Assembly: GCF_028550435.1 (NCBI RefSeq)
Contig: NZ_JAQQKV010000004.1
Coordinates: 62,001-126,000, forward strand
DNA length: 64,000 nucleotides
Direction of reading: 5' to 3'
Source of the DNA: Asticcacaulis machinosus
Lineage (GTDB): Bacteria; Pseudomonadota; Alphaproteobacteria; Caulobacterales; Caulobacteraceae
Every line of letters begins with the position of its first letter. The stretch's first letter is position 1. The position numbers were made by a program, and so were the translations under genes. Positions 10,010 through 20,994 of the stretch are shown here, piece after piece. The notes beneath the pieces are model-generated. The model was not told the origin of the DNA, did no database searches, and saw only the letters and a list, made by a program, of their open reading frames with translations.

Positions 10010-10039
10010 GACTCAGAGTACTCGGTAACTATTCGTTAA
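10010..10039. promoter_or_regulatory. GANTC (CcrM) site and CtrA-like box upstream of ftsZ
   Basis: GACTC at 10010-10014 is a CcrM methylation target (GANTC). GTAA-N7-TTAA at 10025-10039 differs by one base from the CtrA consensus TTAA-N7-TTAA. In Caulobacter crescentus ftsZ is repressed by CtrA and depends on CcrM methylation, so the combination is expected for this gene. The match is by eye. The 9833-10169 gap holds no gene. Confidence 0.45.
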
Positions 10040-10169
10040 GCGTATTTGATGTCTGATAGTCCTCTGAGTACTGCTGAGGTGTGCGAGCCTGTCTTTCAGG
10101 CTCACGTCCCGGCAATTCCCCCGGCCGGGTGGCTGTGAGGGCAGAGGTTACGGGAGGTTGGTCCAAATC

Positions 10170-11957
10170 ATGGCTATTCATCTGTCTGCGCCGCGCACAA
10201 CCGAGTTGAAGCCGCGCATTGTCGTCTTCGGGGTCGGTGGCGCCGGTGGCAACGCCGTCAACAACATGATCGAGTCCGGGCTGGAAGGCGTGGAGTTTGT
10301 GGTGGCCAATACGGACGCCCAGCAACTCCAGTTTGCCAAGACCGACCGTAAGATCCAGTTGGGTGTGTCGATCACCCAGGGTTTGGGCGCGGGCGCTCAC
10401 CCTGAGGTCGGCATGACCGCAGCGGAGGAATCTCACCACGAAATCACAGAGCACCTAGATGGTGCCCATATGGTGTTCATCACCGCCGGTATGGGCGGGG
10501 GTACGGGCACCGGCGCGGCCCCCATCATCGCCAAATGCGCGCGGGAACGTGGCATACTGACGGTCGGTGTGGTCACCAAGCCGTTCATGTTTGAGGGCCG
10601 TCACCGGATGCGTCTGGCCGATGCCGGTATCTCTGAGCTGCAACGCTATGTCGACACCCTGATCGTCATCCCGAACCAGAACCTGTTCCGTATCGCCAAT
10701 GAGCGCACCACCTTTGCCGAAGCCTTTGGCATGGCCGATCAGGTGCTGCATTCGGGCGTACGTTCCATAACCGATCTGATGGTGCTGCCGGGCCTGATCA
10801 ATCTCGATTTTGCCGACGTGCGCTCGGTCATGTCCGAAATGGGCAAGGCCATGATGGGGACTGGCGAAGCATCTGGTGATGACCGTGCCATGCAGGCCGC
10901 GCAAAACGCCATTCAGAATCCGCTGCTTGATGAAACCTCGCTCAAGGGCGCCAAGGCTGTGCTGGTCAATGTCACCGGCGGTCTGGATATGACCCTGCTT
11001 GAGGTTGACGAAGCCGCCAATGCGATCTCGTCCGAGGTCGATCCGGACGCCAACATCATCTTTGGCGCCGCGTTTGATCCATCGCTTGAAGGTAAACTGC
11101 GTGTCAGCGTCGTGGCCACCGGCATGGATAGCCAGGCTGCGGTCGCTCAGCCGCCTGTGCAAACCGCAACTCCGGCCCAGCCTCAACCGACAGTACAGGC
11201 GGCCCCCAAAAGCCCTTTATTCACGGGGGGCTCGTCGCGTGAGCCCCAACAGGCCCAGCCTGCTAATGTCCAGCCAGCCTCTGTAAGCGCGCCTGTGTTT
11301 GCGTCGGCCCCGGCCCCGGCGATTACGCCCGTGCCAGCACCTGCTGCACGTGAATTCGGCGCGCGTATCGAACCCGTGGCCCCACGTGAGCCGCTTCAAT
11401 CAATGGCGCGTCCAGCTTTTACGGCCCCGGCTGAAGCGGCAAAGACTGAGGTTCCGGAAAGCCGCGTAATCGGCAAGATCGTCGATCCTGAAGTCGAAGG
11501 TGAAGAAGACGGTTTGTTTTCCAGCGTGCCTGATCAGCCGGTAGCGCCTGCGGCGCCCCGGATCGAAACCCCTCGCGTTGAGGCGCCGCGCGCTCAGCCC
11601 GAAATTGTGCGCCCGACCTATCCGCAGCCGCCACGCCCGACCTTTGCCGGCAATGCGCCGCGCCCTGAGCCGGCCCGTCCTACGGTTCAGGCCCCCACTC
11701 ATGCCCCGGCCCGCCCGCCGGAGGAGGAGAAAGGCTCGATCTGGAGGTCATTGTTTCCGCAGCGTAATCGCGACACGACCTCGCACTACGCGCCGGTGAC
11801 GCAACAGCCATCGGTCCAGCCCAGCTATCCGGCGCAACCGGAGGTCACGGATCATCGTTCCGCGACGGTCAGTGTCACCAAGCCTGAAATGTCGGCGGCC
11901 CCGGAAGCTGAGGATGATCTTGAGATCCCGTCCTTCCTGCGCAGACTGGCGAACTAG
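10170..11957 (+). CDS. ftsZ: Cell division protein FtsZ with an unusually long linker
   Basis: Tubulin-like GTPase that forms the Z ring. The ATG at 10170 is chosen because [15 protein letters not shown] matches the Caulobacter FtsZ start; GGGAGG lies 12 bases upstream. The GTPase domain has GGAGGN at 23-28 and the tubulin signature GGGTGTG at 109-115, and ends near residue 320. A Pro/Ala/Gln/Glu-rich linker of about 250 residues follows, then the C-terminal peptide [14 protein letters not shown], which binds FtsA and other partners. At 595 residues it is longer than the roughly 508 of C. crescentus FtsZ, and the extra length is in the linker. Confidence 0.97.
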   Translation: MAIHLSAPRTTELKPRIVVFGVGGAGGNAVNNMIESGLEGVEFVVANTDAQQLQFAKTDRKIQLGVSITQGLGAGAHPEVGMTAAEESHHEITEHLDGAHMVFITAGMGGGTGTGAAPIIAKCARERGILTVGVVTKPFMFEGRHRMRLADAGISELQRYVDTLIVIPNQNLFRIANERTTFAEAFGMADQVLHSGVRSITDLMVLPGLINLDFADVRSVMSEMGKAMMGTGEASGDDRAMQAAQNAIQNPLLDETSLKGAKAVLVNVTGGLDMTLLEVDEAANAISSEVDPDANIIFGAAFDPSLEGKLRVSVVATGMDSQAAVAQPPVQTATPAQPQPTVQAAPKSPLFTGGSSREPQQAQPANVQPASVSAPVFASAPAPAITPVPAPAAREFGARIEPVAPREPLQSMARPAFTAPAEAAKTEVPESRVIGKIVDPEVEGEEDGLFSSVPDQPVAPAAPRIETPRVEAPRAQPEIVRPTYPQPPRPTFAGNAPRPEPARPTVQAPTHAPARPPEEEKGSIWRSLFPQRNRDTTSHYAPVTQQPSVQPSYPAQPEVTDHRSATVSVTKPEMSAAPEAEDDLEIPSFLRRLAN

Positions 11958-12002
11958 GGCATCTGTGTTGTTGCATTAAAGGCACTATGTGATATCGTAA
12001 TT

Positions 12003-12040
12003 GTGGCGCGCTAAGATTCAAACCTTGGCGCGCCATTTAC
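12003..12040 (+). terminator. Strong hairpin after ftsZ, probable terminator
   Basis: GTGGCGCGCTAAG and CTTGGCGCGCCAT pair over about 12-13 positions including G-T wobbles, with an 8-nt loop, 45 bases after the ftsZ stop. Only a short T stretch (TTTAC) follows, so termination may be partial. A GANTC site (GATTC, from 12015) lies in the loop region. Confidence 0.55.
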
Positions 12041-12235
12041 GTTTCAGGGGGTTACGGCTTACGGTATAAGGCCTTTTGATAGGGCAGGATCTTAACGTCT
12101 TTTTGCCGTAATCCTTTACGTTACAAACAGAAATTCAAGTTCAGTTGTGATTAACGTGGGCGGAAACTATACCCACACTAGGCCAAAACTCCATTTGCGG
12201 GGCGACGGCATCACGACTTTTTGGATTATCTGTCT

Positions 12236-13129
12236 ATGTTGCCAGAGCATCATGAACACACCCTGGCCACCCCGGCGATTTGCGCGGGCGTAGGTTTGCA
12301 CACCGGTGAGCGCGTGCGCTTGTCGGTGCGTCCGGCGCCTGCGGGTTCCGGCGTTGTCTTCATGCGCTCTGATGTTACCGACCGTGACAATGTTATTTCT
12401 GCGACGGCAGAGTCTGTCACCCAGACCCGTCTGGGTACGGTTATCACCAATAAGGCCGGTGTGTCGGTCTCGACCATCGAGCACCTGATGGCGGCCTTGT
12501 CGGCGCTGGGCGTCGATAACGTCCTGATCGAGATGGACGGGCCGGAAGTGCCGATCATGGATGGTTCGGCCTTGCCGTTCGTGCAACTGCTGGATCGTGC
12601 CGGGTTCCGCCGTCAGCCCATGCCGCAAAGCGTGATTGAAATCTTAAAACCGGTCGAGGTGATCGAAGGCGATAAACGTGCTTCGCTGACACCGTGTGAT
12701 CGTTTTGAAATGCGCTTTGAAATCGAATTTGACAGCGCGGTGATTGGTCATCAGGTCGTCGATCTGGTCGTCACCGAAGACAGCTTTCGCGATGAACTGA
12801 TGTCGGCCCGCACCTTTGGCTTCCTCGAAGGGGTTGAGGCACTGCGCGCGGCGGGTTTGGCTCGTGGCGGTTCTATGGACAACGCCATTGTCATCGATGG
12901 TGACAAGGTGCTGAACGCTGAGGGCCTGCGCTACACTGATGAATTCGTGCGTCATAAGGCCTTGGATGCCATTGGCGATCTCTATGTTCTGGGCATGCCG
13001 ATTCTTGGCCGTTTTGAAGGAATCAAGGCCGGTCATGGCCTTAATAATGCCCTTGTTCGTGCCCTATTGTCCCGCCCGGACGCGTACCGTGTGGTGACTT
13101 TGGCGCCGGCCCTGTCGAAAGCGGGTTAA
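12236..13129 (+). CDS. lpxC: UDP-3-O-acyl-N-acetylglucosamine deacetylase LpxC
   Basis: Zinc deacetylase that catalyses the committed step of lipid A synthesis. The ATG at 12236 is used; an in-frame TTG at 12221 is the alternative and neither has a clear Shine-Dalgarno sequence. Zinc ligands are visible as H83 (STIEHLMAA), H240 and D244 (VRHKALDAIGD), with the catalytic histidine H267 in KAGHGLN. Substrate-loop signatures (SALPFV, ARTFGF) are present. The length of 297 residues is normal. The position after ftsZ is the common end of dcw clusters. Confidence 0.95.
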   Translation: MLPEHHEHTLATPAICAGVGLHTGERVRLSVRPAPAGSGVVFMRSDVTDRDNVISATAESVTQTRLGTVITNKAGVSVSTIEHLMAALSALGVDNVLIEMDGPEVPIMDGSALPFVQLLDRAGFRRQPMPQSVIEILKPVEVIEGDKRASLTPCDRFEMRFEIEFDSAVIGHQVVDLVVTEDSFRDELMSARTFGFLEGVEALRAAGLARGGSMDNAIVIDGDKVLNAEGLRYTDEFVRHKALDAIGDLYVLGMPILGRFEGIKAGHGLNNALVRALLSRPDAYRVVTLAPALSKAG

Positions 13130-13246
13130 GCCTTAATAAGGCTGTTGGCTATTTAAACTGCCTCGTGTAAGTGTCCATTGGGGGATTCCGGTCGTTTACG
13201 TCCGGGCCTGCGACTAACCAAGGCCAAGAAATAGGGACCGACACGC

Positions 13247-14149
13247 GTGACGCCTTTGATGACCAAGCTTGTTTCCAAAAAAACGATTGCCGCCCTTGTG
13301 CTGGCCAGCCTTGCTATCGGTGGTTTAAGTGCCTGCGCCGGTAAAAAACCTGCCCGCGCTAATCTGGTCTACGAAGAGCGTCCGGTTGAGCAGCTTTACG
13401 CCACCGGTATGAAGCGCCTGGATGAAAAAAGCTGGAACGAGGCCGTGTCCTATTTCGAGGAAGTGGAGCGTCAGCATCCCTATTCGGAATGGTCGCGCCG
13501 GTCTATCATCATGACCATCTACGCCAACTACATGGCCAATAATTACGAAGAATCCAATACAGCGGCGGATCATTTCATCCAGCTTTATCCGGGTTCACCG
13601 CTCACGCCCTATGCCTACTATATGAAGGCCAACAACTATTTCGAGCAGATCGTCGATGTCGGCCGGGATCAGGCCTATACGGTACAGGCGCAAACCCTGT
13701 TGCGTGACGTGATCCTGCGCTATCCGAACTCCGAATATGCCAAGGATGCGCGCCTGAAACTCGACATGGTGGCCGATCAACTGGCCGGTAAAGAAATGGA
13801 AATCGGGCGCTATTACCTGAATCAGAACCAGCCTCTGGCTGCCGCCGGTCGTTTCCGCACTGTGATCGATAAGTACCAGACCACGAGCCACACGCCGGAG
13901 GCCCTGTATCGTCTGGTCGAAACCAACCTGGTTCTGGGCCTGACCGACGAAGCCAACCGTAATGCGGCCGTGCTGGGCCATAACTTCCCCGGTGAGTTTT
14001 GGTACAACGAAGCCTACAAGCTGATGCAGTCACGCGGCCAGACCCTGGCGGTGGCACCCGATCCCGATGCCAAAAAGGTTGAGACTGCCGCGCCAGAAAA
14101 AGAACAAAAGAAGAAAAAAAGCTGGCTAAGCCGCATCACTCCGCTTTAA
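13247..14149 (+). CDS. bamD: Outer-membrane assembly lipoprotein BamD
   Basis: TPR lipoprotein of the BAM complex that inserts beta-barrel proteins. A signal peptide ends in the lipobox LSAC, so the mature protein starts at a lipidated cysteine. It has five TPR-like helical pairs (YATGMKRLDEKSWNEA, HPYSEWSRRS, LYPGSPLTPYA, RYPNSEYAKDA) typical of BamD/ComL, and a Lys-rich C-terminal tail (EKEQKKKKSW). The GTG at 13247 has AGGGA upstream; an in-frame ATG at 13259 is possible. Length of 300 residues is slightly long because of the tail. A strong terminator follows. Confidence 0.93.
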   Translation: MTPLMTKLVSKKTIAALVLASLAIGGLSACAGKKPARANLVYEERPVEQLYATGMKRLDEKSWNEAVSYFEEVERQHPYSEWSRRSIIMTIYANYMANNYEESNTAADHFIQLYPGSPLTPYAYYMKANNYFEQIVDVGRDQAYTVQAQTLLRDVILRYPNSEYAKDARLKLDMVADQLAGKEMEIGRYYLNQNQPLAAAGRFRTVIDKYQTTSHTPEALYRLVETNLVLGLTDEANRNAAVLGHNFPGEFWYNEAYKLMQSRGQTLAVAPDPDAKKVETAAPEKEQKKKKSWLSRITPL

Positions 14150-14183
14150 ATAGCCGGGCTGATGGCCCGTTAGCGAATCAATG

Positions 14184-14217
14184 AAAGCGGGCCTCATTTC
14201 ACGAGGCCCGCTTTTTT
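14184..14217 (+). terminator. Rho-independent terminator after bamD, ending at the recN start
   Basis: A 12-bp perfect stem (AAAGCGGGCCTC with GAGGCCCGCTTT, 7-nt loop) is followed by TTTTTT. Its end is only ten bases before the ATG of recN, leaving no room for a separate promoter and ribosome-binding site. Confidence 0.92.
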
Positions 14218-14226
14218 GGTGTGTTC

Positions 14227-15936
14227 ATGCTGACGCGGTTGACGATACAGGATGTGGTTCTGGTGGATCGGCTTGACCTCGATATACGGTCTGGCCTGAG
14301 CGTGCTGACCGGGGAAACCGGGGCCGGAAAATCAATCATTCTGGACTCATTAGGGCTGGCAACGGGCGCACGCGCCGACGTGGGCCTGATCCGCGCCGGT
14401 GCGCCGCAGGCGGCGGTGACCGCAGAATTTGAGATTGCCGGCACATCCTCTCTCTATGAATTCCTTGAAGATAAAGGTCTGGCGCTGGAAGCCGGTGAGC
14501 CCTTGCTGCTGCGCCGGGTCATCAGCCGCGATGGCCGCTCCAAGGCCTTTGTCAATGATCAGTCGGTCAGCGTCAGCGTGCTGAAAGCGCTGGGCGACAG
14601 CTTGCTGGAGGTACATGGCCAGCATGAGACGGTGGGCTTGCTTGATCCCAAAACCCACGGGGCCATGCTCGATAATTACGGCGGCTGTACGCCGTATCTC
14701 AGCGAAGTTCAGGCGGCGTTTAAAGCGCTGAAAGCCCTTAAGGACGAATACCGCGACCTGCACAGAAAAGCCCAGGCCGATGCCTCGGAAATCGAAGCCC
14801 TGACCCTGCGCTTGCAGGAACTGGAGCGCCTGAACCCGCAGGCCGACGAAGAGGCGCAGATGGCGTCGGAGCGGGCTTTGCTTGGGGCATCAGAGCGGGC
14901 GCTGGAAGATATTACCGAGGCACGAACCGCTGTGGGCGGCGATCGCCTGTCGCAGCAACTGGCCAAGGCGTTTCGCGCGCTCGATCACGCCCGAACGCGC
15001 GCCGCTCAGGCCGGGGCCGGTGAGGATCATGAGGTTTTGAAGCGCCTGTCGGCGGCGGCCGAAGCGCTGGATCGCACGTTAATATCCGCCGATGAAGCGC
15101 TGGCGCTGATGGATGCGGCAGCCGATGCGCTGGACGTTGAGCCGGGAAAGCTGGACCGGGTTGAGGAGCGGCTGTTTGCCCTGCGCGGCATGGCGCGTAA
15201 GCTCAATGTGCTGGTCGAGGATCTGCCGAAAGAGCGCGTGCGGATGGCGCACCATCTGAACCAGATTGAGGATGCTGAGTCGCACCTGAAAAAACTGGCC
15301 GCCAAGATTAAGGACGCGGAGAGCGTTTTCCATCGGGCAATCGAGGTTCTACGCGCGCAGCGGATGCAGGCGGCGGAAACCTTAAGCCACGCTGTCATGG
15401 CCGAACTGACGCCGCTTAAGCTGGATAAGGCGCGATTCCGGGTGGCGATGACGGCGCTGGAGGTCGAACGCTATGGCCCGACCGGAGGGGATGTGATCGC
15501 CTTTGAAGTCAAGACCAACCCCGGCGCCGACTGGGGCGGGATGGCCGCGATTGCGTCGGGTGGTGAACTGGCGCGGTTTGCTCTGGCGCTCAAGGCTGCA
15601 CTGGCCACCAAAGGCGGTGTGGACGCCAAGGGGCCTGTGATGATCTTCGATGAGGTCGATCAAGGGGTGGGCGGCGCGGTGGCCGATGCGGTGGGCTTGC
15701 GGTTGAAAAAACTGGCCCAATCGTCGCAGGTGATTGTGGTGACCCACAGCCCACAGGTGGCAGCGCGCGGGGATCAGCATCTTAAGGTTTCCAAGGCCGA
15801 TGCGGGCGAGGGGGTGCGCTCATCAGTAGTCGAGCTATCAAAAGACGAAACCCTTGAGGAACTGGCGCGGATGCTGTCGGGGGCTGAGATCACCGAAGCC
15901 GCCCGCGCCGCCGCCCATGCGCTGGTTCGTGGGTAA
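14227..15936 (+). CDS. recN: DNA repair protein RecN
   Basis: SMC-like ATPase used in double-strand break repair. Walker A GETGAGKS is at residues 29-36. A long coiled coil runs through the middle (about 150-370), the ABC signature region is IASGGELARFALALK and Walker B is MIFDEVDQGVGG. The length is normal. ATG at 14227 is preferred to GTG at 14221. There is no Shine-Dalgarno sequence because the bamD terminator abuts the start, so the mRNA may be leaderless or come from read-through. No SOS box was recognised. Confidence 0.94.
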   Translation: MLTRLTIQDVVLVDRLDLDIRSGLSVLTGETGAGKSIILDSLGLATGARADVGLIRAGAPQAAVTAEFEIAGTSSLYEFLEDKGLALEAGEPLLLRRVISRDGRSKAFVNDQSVSVSVLKALGDSLLEVHGQHETVGLLDPKTHGAMLDNYGGCTPYLSEVQAAFKALKALKDEYRDLHRKAQADASEIEALTLRLQELERLNPQADEEAQMASERALLGASERALEDITEARTAVGGDRLSQQLAKAFRALDHARTRAAQAGAGEDHEVLKRLSAAAEALDRTLISADEALALMDAAADALDVEPGKLDRVEERLFALRGMARKLNVLVEDLPKERVRMAHHLNQIEDAESHLKKLAAKIKDAESVFHRAIEVLRAQRMQAAETLSHAVMAELTPLKLDKARFRVAMTALEVERYGPTGGDVIAFEVKTNPGADWGGMAAIASGGELARFALALKAALATKGGVDAKGPVMIFDEVDQGVGGAVADAVGLRLKKLAQSSQVIVVTHSPQVAARGDQHLKVSKADAGEGVRSSVVELSKDETLEELARMLSGAEITEAARAAAHALVRG

Positions 15937-15943
15937 AGAATAA

Positions 15944-16088
15944 TACTCCCCCTGTTGCAGGGGGAGCTTTGATTTGAGGCATTGCTTCAAATCAAAGAGG
16001 GGGTAAATCCGTCTTACGGTAATTACCCCACCTTCCGGCCGGATAAATCCGGCCTCCCTCCTCCCCTGCAACAGGGGAGGTTCTTTAA
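15944..16088. repeat. Intergenic palindromic repeat, recN-ligA
   Basis: It contains CTCCCCCTG-TTG-CAGGGGGAG (15946-15966), then a second hairpin made of CTTTGATTTGA and TTCAAATCAAAG, then AGGGGGTAA. A mirror copy, CCTCCCCTGCAACAGGGGAGG, lies at the ligA end. These are the core modules of the repeat family found throughout the window. Confidence 0.85.
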
Positions 16089-18188
<2,100 letters not shown>

Positions 18189-18194
18189 TAAGAA

Positions 18195-18336
18195 GTACCC
18201 CCTCTTTCAGTGACGCCAGCGTCTCTGAAAGCTCCCCCTCTTGGAGGGGGAGTTCTTTAAGATTTTGTTTTTTAGAACTCCCCCTGTTGCAGGGGGAGCT
18301 AAGGGCAAATCACTGATTTGCACTTAGAGGGGGTAA
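18195..18336. repeat. Two adjacent intergenic palindromic repeats, ligA-SDR
   Basis: Unit one runs ACCCCCTCTTTCAG, a variable palindrome, then CTCCCCCTCTTGGAGGGGGAG. Unit two runs CTCCCCCTGTTGCAGGGGGAG, a variable palindrome (CAAATCACTGATTTG), then AGAGGGGGTAA. The last G-run sits 7 bases before the SDR start codon, where it can act as a Shine-Dalgarno sequence. Confidence 0.85.
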
Positions 18337-18340
18337 CGTT

Positions 18341-19087
18341 ATGGAACGTTCAAAAATCGCCGTCATCACCGGGGCGGGCAGTGGCATAGGCCGCGCGGTT
18401 GCGGTCGCTTTATCGCAGGCCGGATGGTCGCTCGTACTGGCTGGGCGGCGGGAGGCTGCGCTCAAAGACACCGCGAACGTATGTGCGGGGGATACCCTGT
18501 GCGTCCCCACCGATGTCACCGATGAAGCCTCGGTTGCCGCGTTGTTTGAGGCAACGATCAACCGCTTCGGGCGCATCGATATGCTGTTTAACAATGCGGG
18601 TGTCAGCGCGCCGGCGGTGCCGCTGGAAGATCTTGACTGGGCGCAGGCCAAGGCCGTGATCGACACCAATGTGACGGGGGCAATGCTATGCGCGCGTGAG
18701 GCCATTCGGGTCATGAAGGCTCAAACGCCTCAGGGCGGGCGGATTATCAATAATGGCTCAATCTCGGCCTATGGGCCGCGGCCCCATGCCGCGCCCTATG
18801 TGATGTCAAAGCACGCCGTAACGGGCCTGACCAAATCGATTATCCTCGATGGCCGGGCGTTCGGGATCACGGCGGCTCAGATCGATATCGGCAATGCGGT
18901 TACTGATATGTCTGAGCGCATGGCATCGGGCGTGTTGCAGGCTGATGGCAGCACACGCCCTGAGCCGCGCATGGATGTGGCCCATGTGGCGAATACGGTG
19001 GTGCATATGGCCGGTCTGCCACCTGAGGCCAATATGCCGTTCGTGACCATCATGGCGACGAACATGCCGCTTTACGGGCGGGGGTGA
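18341..19087 (+). CDS. Short-chain dehydrogenase/reductase (classical SDR)
   Basis: NAD(P)-dependent oxidoreductase of 248 residues; substrate not predictable. It shows the nucleotide-binding motif TGAGSGIG (about 10-17), NNAG in the middle, and the catalytic set Ser (NGSISAYG) with YVMSK. An arginine after the second beta strand (AGRREAA) suggests NADP(H). The G-rich end of the preceding repeat lies at Shine-Dalgarno distance from its ATG. It converges with the aminopeptidase P gene, the gap being filled by another repeat. Confidence 0.85.
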   Translation: MERSKIAVITGAGSGIGRAVAVALSQAGWSLVLAGRREAALKDTANVCAGDTLCVPTDVTDEASVAALFEATINRFGRIDMLFNNAGVSAPAVPLEDLDWAQAKAVIDTNVTGAMLCAREAIRVMKAQTPQGGRIINNGSISAYGPRPHAAPYVMSKHAVTGLTKSIILDGRAFGITAAQIDIGNAVTDMSERMASGVLQADGSTRPEPRMDVAHVANTVVHMAGLPPEANMPFVTIMATNMPLYGRG

Positions 19088-19090
19088 TTT

Positions 19091-19157
19091 TTACCCCCTC
19101 TGACTTTGATGCCAGCATCAAAGTCAGCTCCCCCTGCAACAGGGGGAGTTCTTAAAG
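19091..19157. repeat. Intergenic palindromic repeat between SDR and pepP
   Basis: ACCCCCTCTGACTTTGATG, a variable hairpin (GACTTTGATGC with GCATCAAAGTC), then CTCCCCCTGCAACAGGGGGAGTTCTTAAAG. It fills the space between the two convergent genes, and its conserved end carries the stop codon of the aminopeptidase gene. Confidence 0.88.
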
Positions 19158-20990
19158 GGGCGCGCACACGGTTTCGAGCCAGTCGCGGACGTCGGGGGCA
19201 ACGAGGTCTTTGAGCAGGTCAAAGGTCTTGGCGTGGTAGGTGTCCATATAGGCGCGCTCTGCCTCGGTCAGCAGCGACACCTCGATCAGGTTACGATCGA
19301 TGGGTGCGTAAGTTAGATTTTCAAACCCGTGCATGGGGCGTTCGCCGCCTTCGACGGGGGTGGTTTTGGTGACATATTGCAGGTTCTCGATACGGATGCC
19401 GAACTCACCGGTTTTGTAAAAGCCGGGCTCGTTCGAGACGATCATGCCGGTTTGCAGCGGATAGCGGTTGAGCGCCTTTGAAATCCGTTGCGGCCCTTCG
19501 TGAACCCCCAGATAGACCCCGACGCCGTGGCCTGTGCCGTGATCATAGTCAAACCCGCCGGCCCACAGATATTGTCGCGCCAGCACGTCCAGATGCGTGC
19601 CGGTCGTGCCCGCCGGAAAGCGCACGGTGGCTAAGGCAATATGGCCTTTGAGCACCAGAGTAAACATGCGCTTGTGTTCTGCGGTCGGCTCACCGATCGC
19701 CATAGTGCGGGTGATGTCGGTGGTGCCATCCTCAGACTGCGCACCGGAATCGACCAGCAGCAGATTGCCGGGCTGGATGCGAATATCTGAGGCCGTATTG
19801 ACGCGGTAATGGGGCAGGGCGCCGTGCGGGCCAAAGCCGGAAATCGTATCGAACGACAGGTCCTTGACGCGGCCGGAGGCGATGCGAAGCGATTCCAGCT
19901 TTTGCGCCACTTCGATTTCAGACGGCAGGGTGGTTTGGGCAACGGTTGCCACCCAATGCAGGAAGGTCGAAATGATCGCCCCGTCGCGGATATGGGCGGT
20001 GGTCGTGCCCGCAATTTCGACCTCATTCTTGCAGGCGCGGGGCAGAGCGCAGATATCGTCGGCGGGCACGGTGATAGCACCAGCCGAGGTCAGGGCTTCA
20101 AACCAGTAGGCCGAGGATATGGCCGGATCGACCATGACGTTTTGGCCGTTCAGGTCAGCCAGAGCCCCTGCGATATCGGCCGGCGTCAGCAGCGAGACTT
20201 CGTTTCCCAGCCATTCGGTCAGGCCGTCCGTCACCTTGGCCGGTTCGAGGAAAATCTGCGCGCGGCCATCATCGAACAGGATCGCCTGACCCAGCGGCAG
20301 GGGCGAGCGAATAACATCGCCACCGCGAATATTGAAAAGCCATGCCAGCGACGATGGGGACGTGATCAGGGCGGCCTTGGCCCCTTTGGATTTCAGCGTG
20401 TCAGCCAGCCCGTGGCGCTTATCGGCAGACGTTACCCCCGCAAATTCAATCTGGTGCGGCACGACGGGGGCCATCGGTTGAGCCGGGCGATTATTACCCC
20501 ACGCCAGATCTAGCGGATTGGGCGACGTGGCCTTGAGCGTCAGGCCGGCCTGATCGGCGGCAGCTTTCAGCGTTTTCAGACCGTCAGGGCTGTGCAGGGC
20601 CGGATCATAGCCGATGACCGAGCCTTTGGGCGCGGTCAGAAGCTGTTCGGCCAGTGACGCCATGCCATTATAATCTTCGACGGTGAACACCGAAGGGTCG
20701 GTCTGCTCGCGCGATTGCAGCGTGTAGCGGCCATCGGCAAACAGTATCGCCTTGTCCTGAAACACGATCGCGGCCCCTGCCGAGCCGGTAAAGCCCGATA
20801 CCCACGCCAGCCGTTCATTGGCGTCCGGCAGATATTCGTTCTGATGCTCATCTTCATGGGGGATGATAAAGCCGTAAAGCCCCAGCCCCGTCATTTGCGC
20901 GCGCAAGCCTGCGACATTGGCCACCCCCTGCGACGGATGGGTGGTGACATCAAAGGTCTGAAAAGCGGTGTCGGGCATGGCGGGACTCAT
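19152..20990 (-). CDS. pepP: Xaa-Pro aminopeptidase (M24B, large form)
   Basis: Removes N-terminal residues from peptides with proline in position two, using two metal ions. The length of 612 residues fits the three-domain aminopeptidase P form. Metal ligands can be placed in VDSGAQ and DITRT (two Asp), GTGHGVG (His), SNEPGFY (Glu) and FGIRIEN (Glu). ATG at 20990 is used; MPDTAF at 20978 is an alternative. The start is four bases after the prmA stop, so translation is probably coupled. The stop codon lies in a palindromic repeat. Confidence 0.9.
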   Translation of the reverse strand: MSPAMPDTAFQTFDVTTHPSQGVANVAGLRAQMTGLGLYGFIIPHEDEHQNEYLPDANERLAWVSGFTGSAGAAIVFQDKAILFADGRYTLQSREQTDPSVFTVEDYNGMASLAEQLLTAPKGSVIGYDPALHSPDGLKTLKAAADQAGLTLKATSPNPLDLAWGNNRPAQPMAPVVPHQIEFAGVTSADKRHGLADTLKSKGAKAALITSPSSLAWLFNIRGGDVIRSPLPLGQAILFDDGRAQIFLEPAKVTDGLTEWLGNEVSLLTPADIAGALADLNGQNVMVDPAISSAYWFEALTSAGAITVPADDICALPRACKNEVEIAGTTTAHIRDGAIISTFLHWVATVAQTTLPSEIEVAQKLESLRIASGRVKDLSFDTISGFGPHGALPHYRVNTASDIRIQPGNLLLVDSGAQSEDGTTDITRTMAIGEPTAEHKRMFTLVLKGHIALATVRFPAGTTGTHLDVLARQYLWAGGFDYDHGTGHGVGVYLGVHEGPQRISKALNRYPLQTGMIVSNEPGFYKTGEFGIRIENLQYVTKTTPVEGGERPMHGFENLTYAPIDRNLIEVSLLTEAERAYMDTYHAKTFDLLKDLVAPDVRDWLETVCAPL

Positions 20991-20994
20991 CAAT

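Noticed and set aside
10455-11186. 243-residue minus-strand frame
   Set aside because: Shadow of ftsZ, without a ribosome-binding site or family pattern.
19809-20513. 234-residue plus-strand frame
   Set aside because: Shadow of the aminopeptidase P gene.
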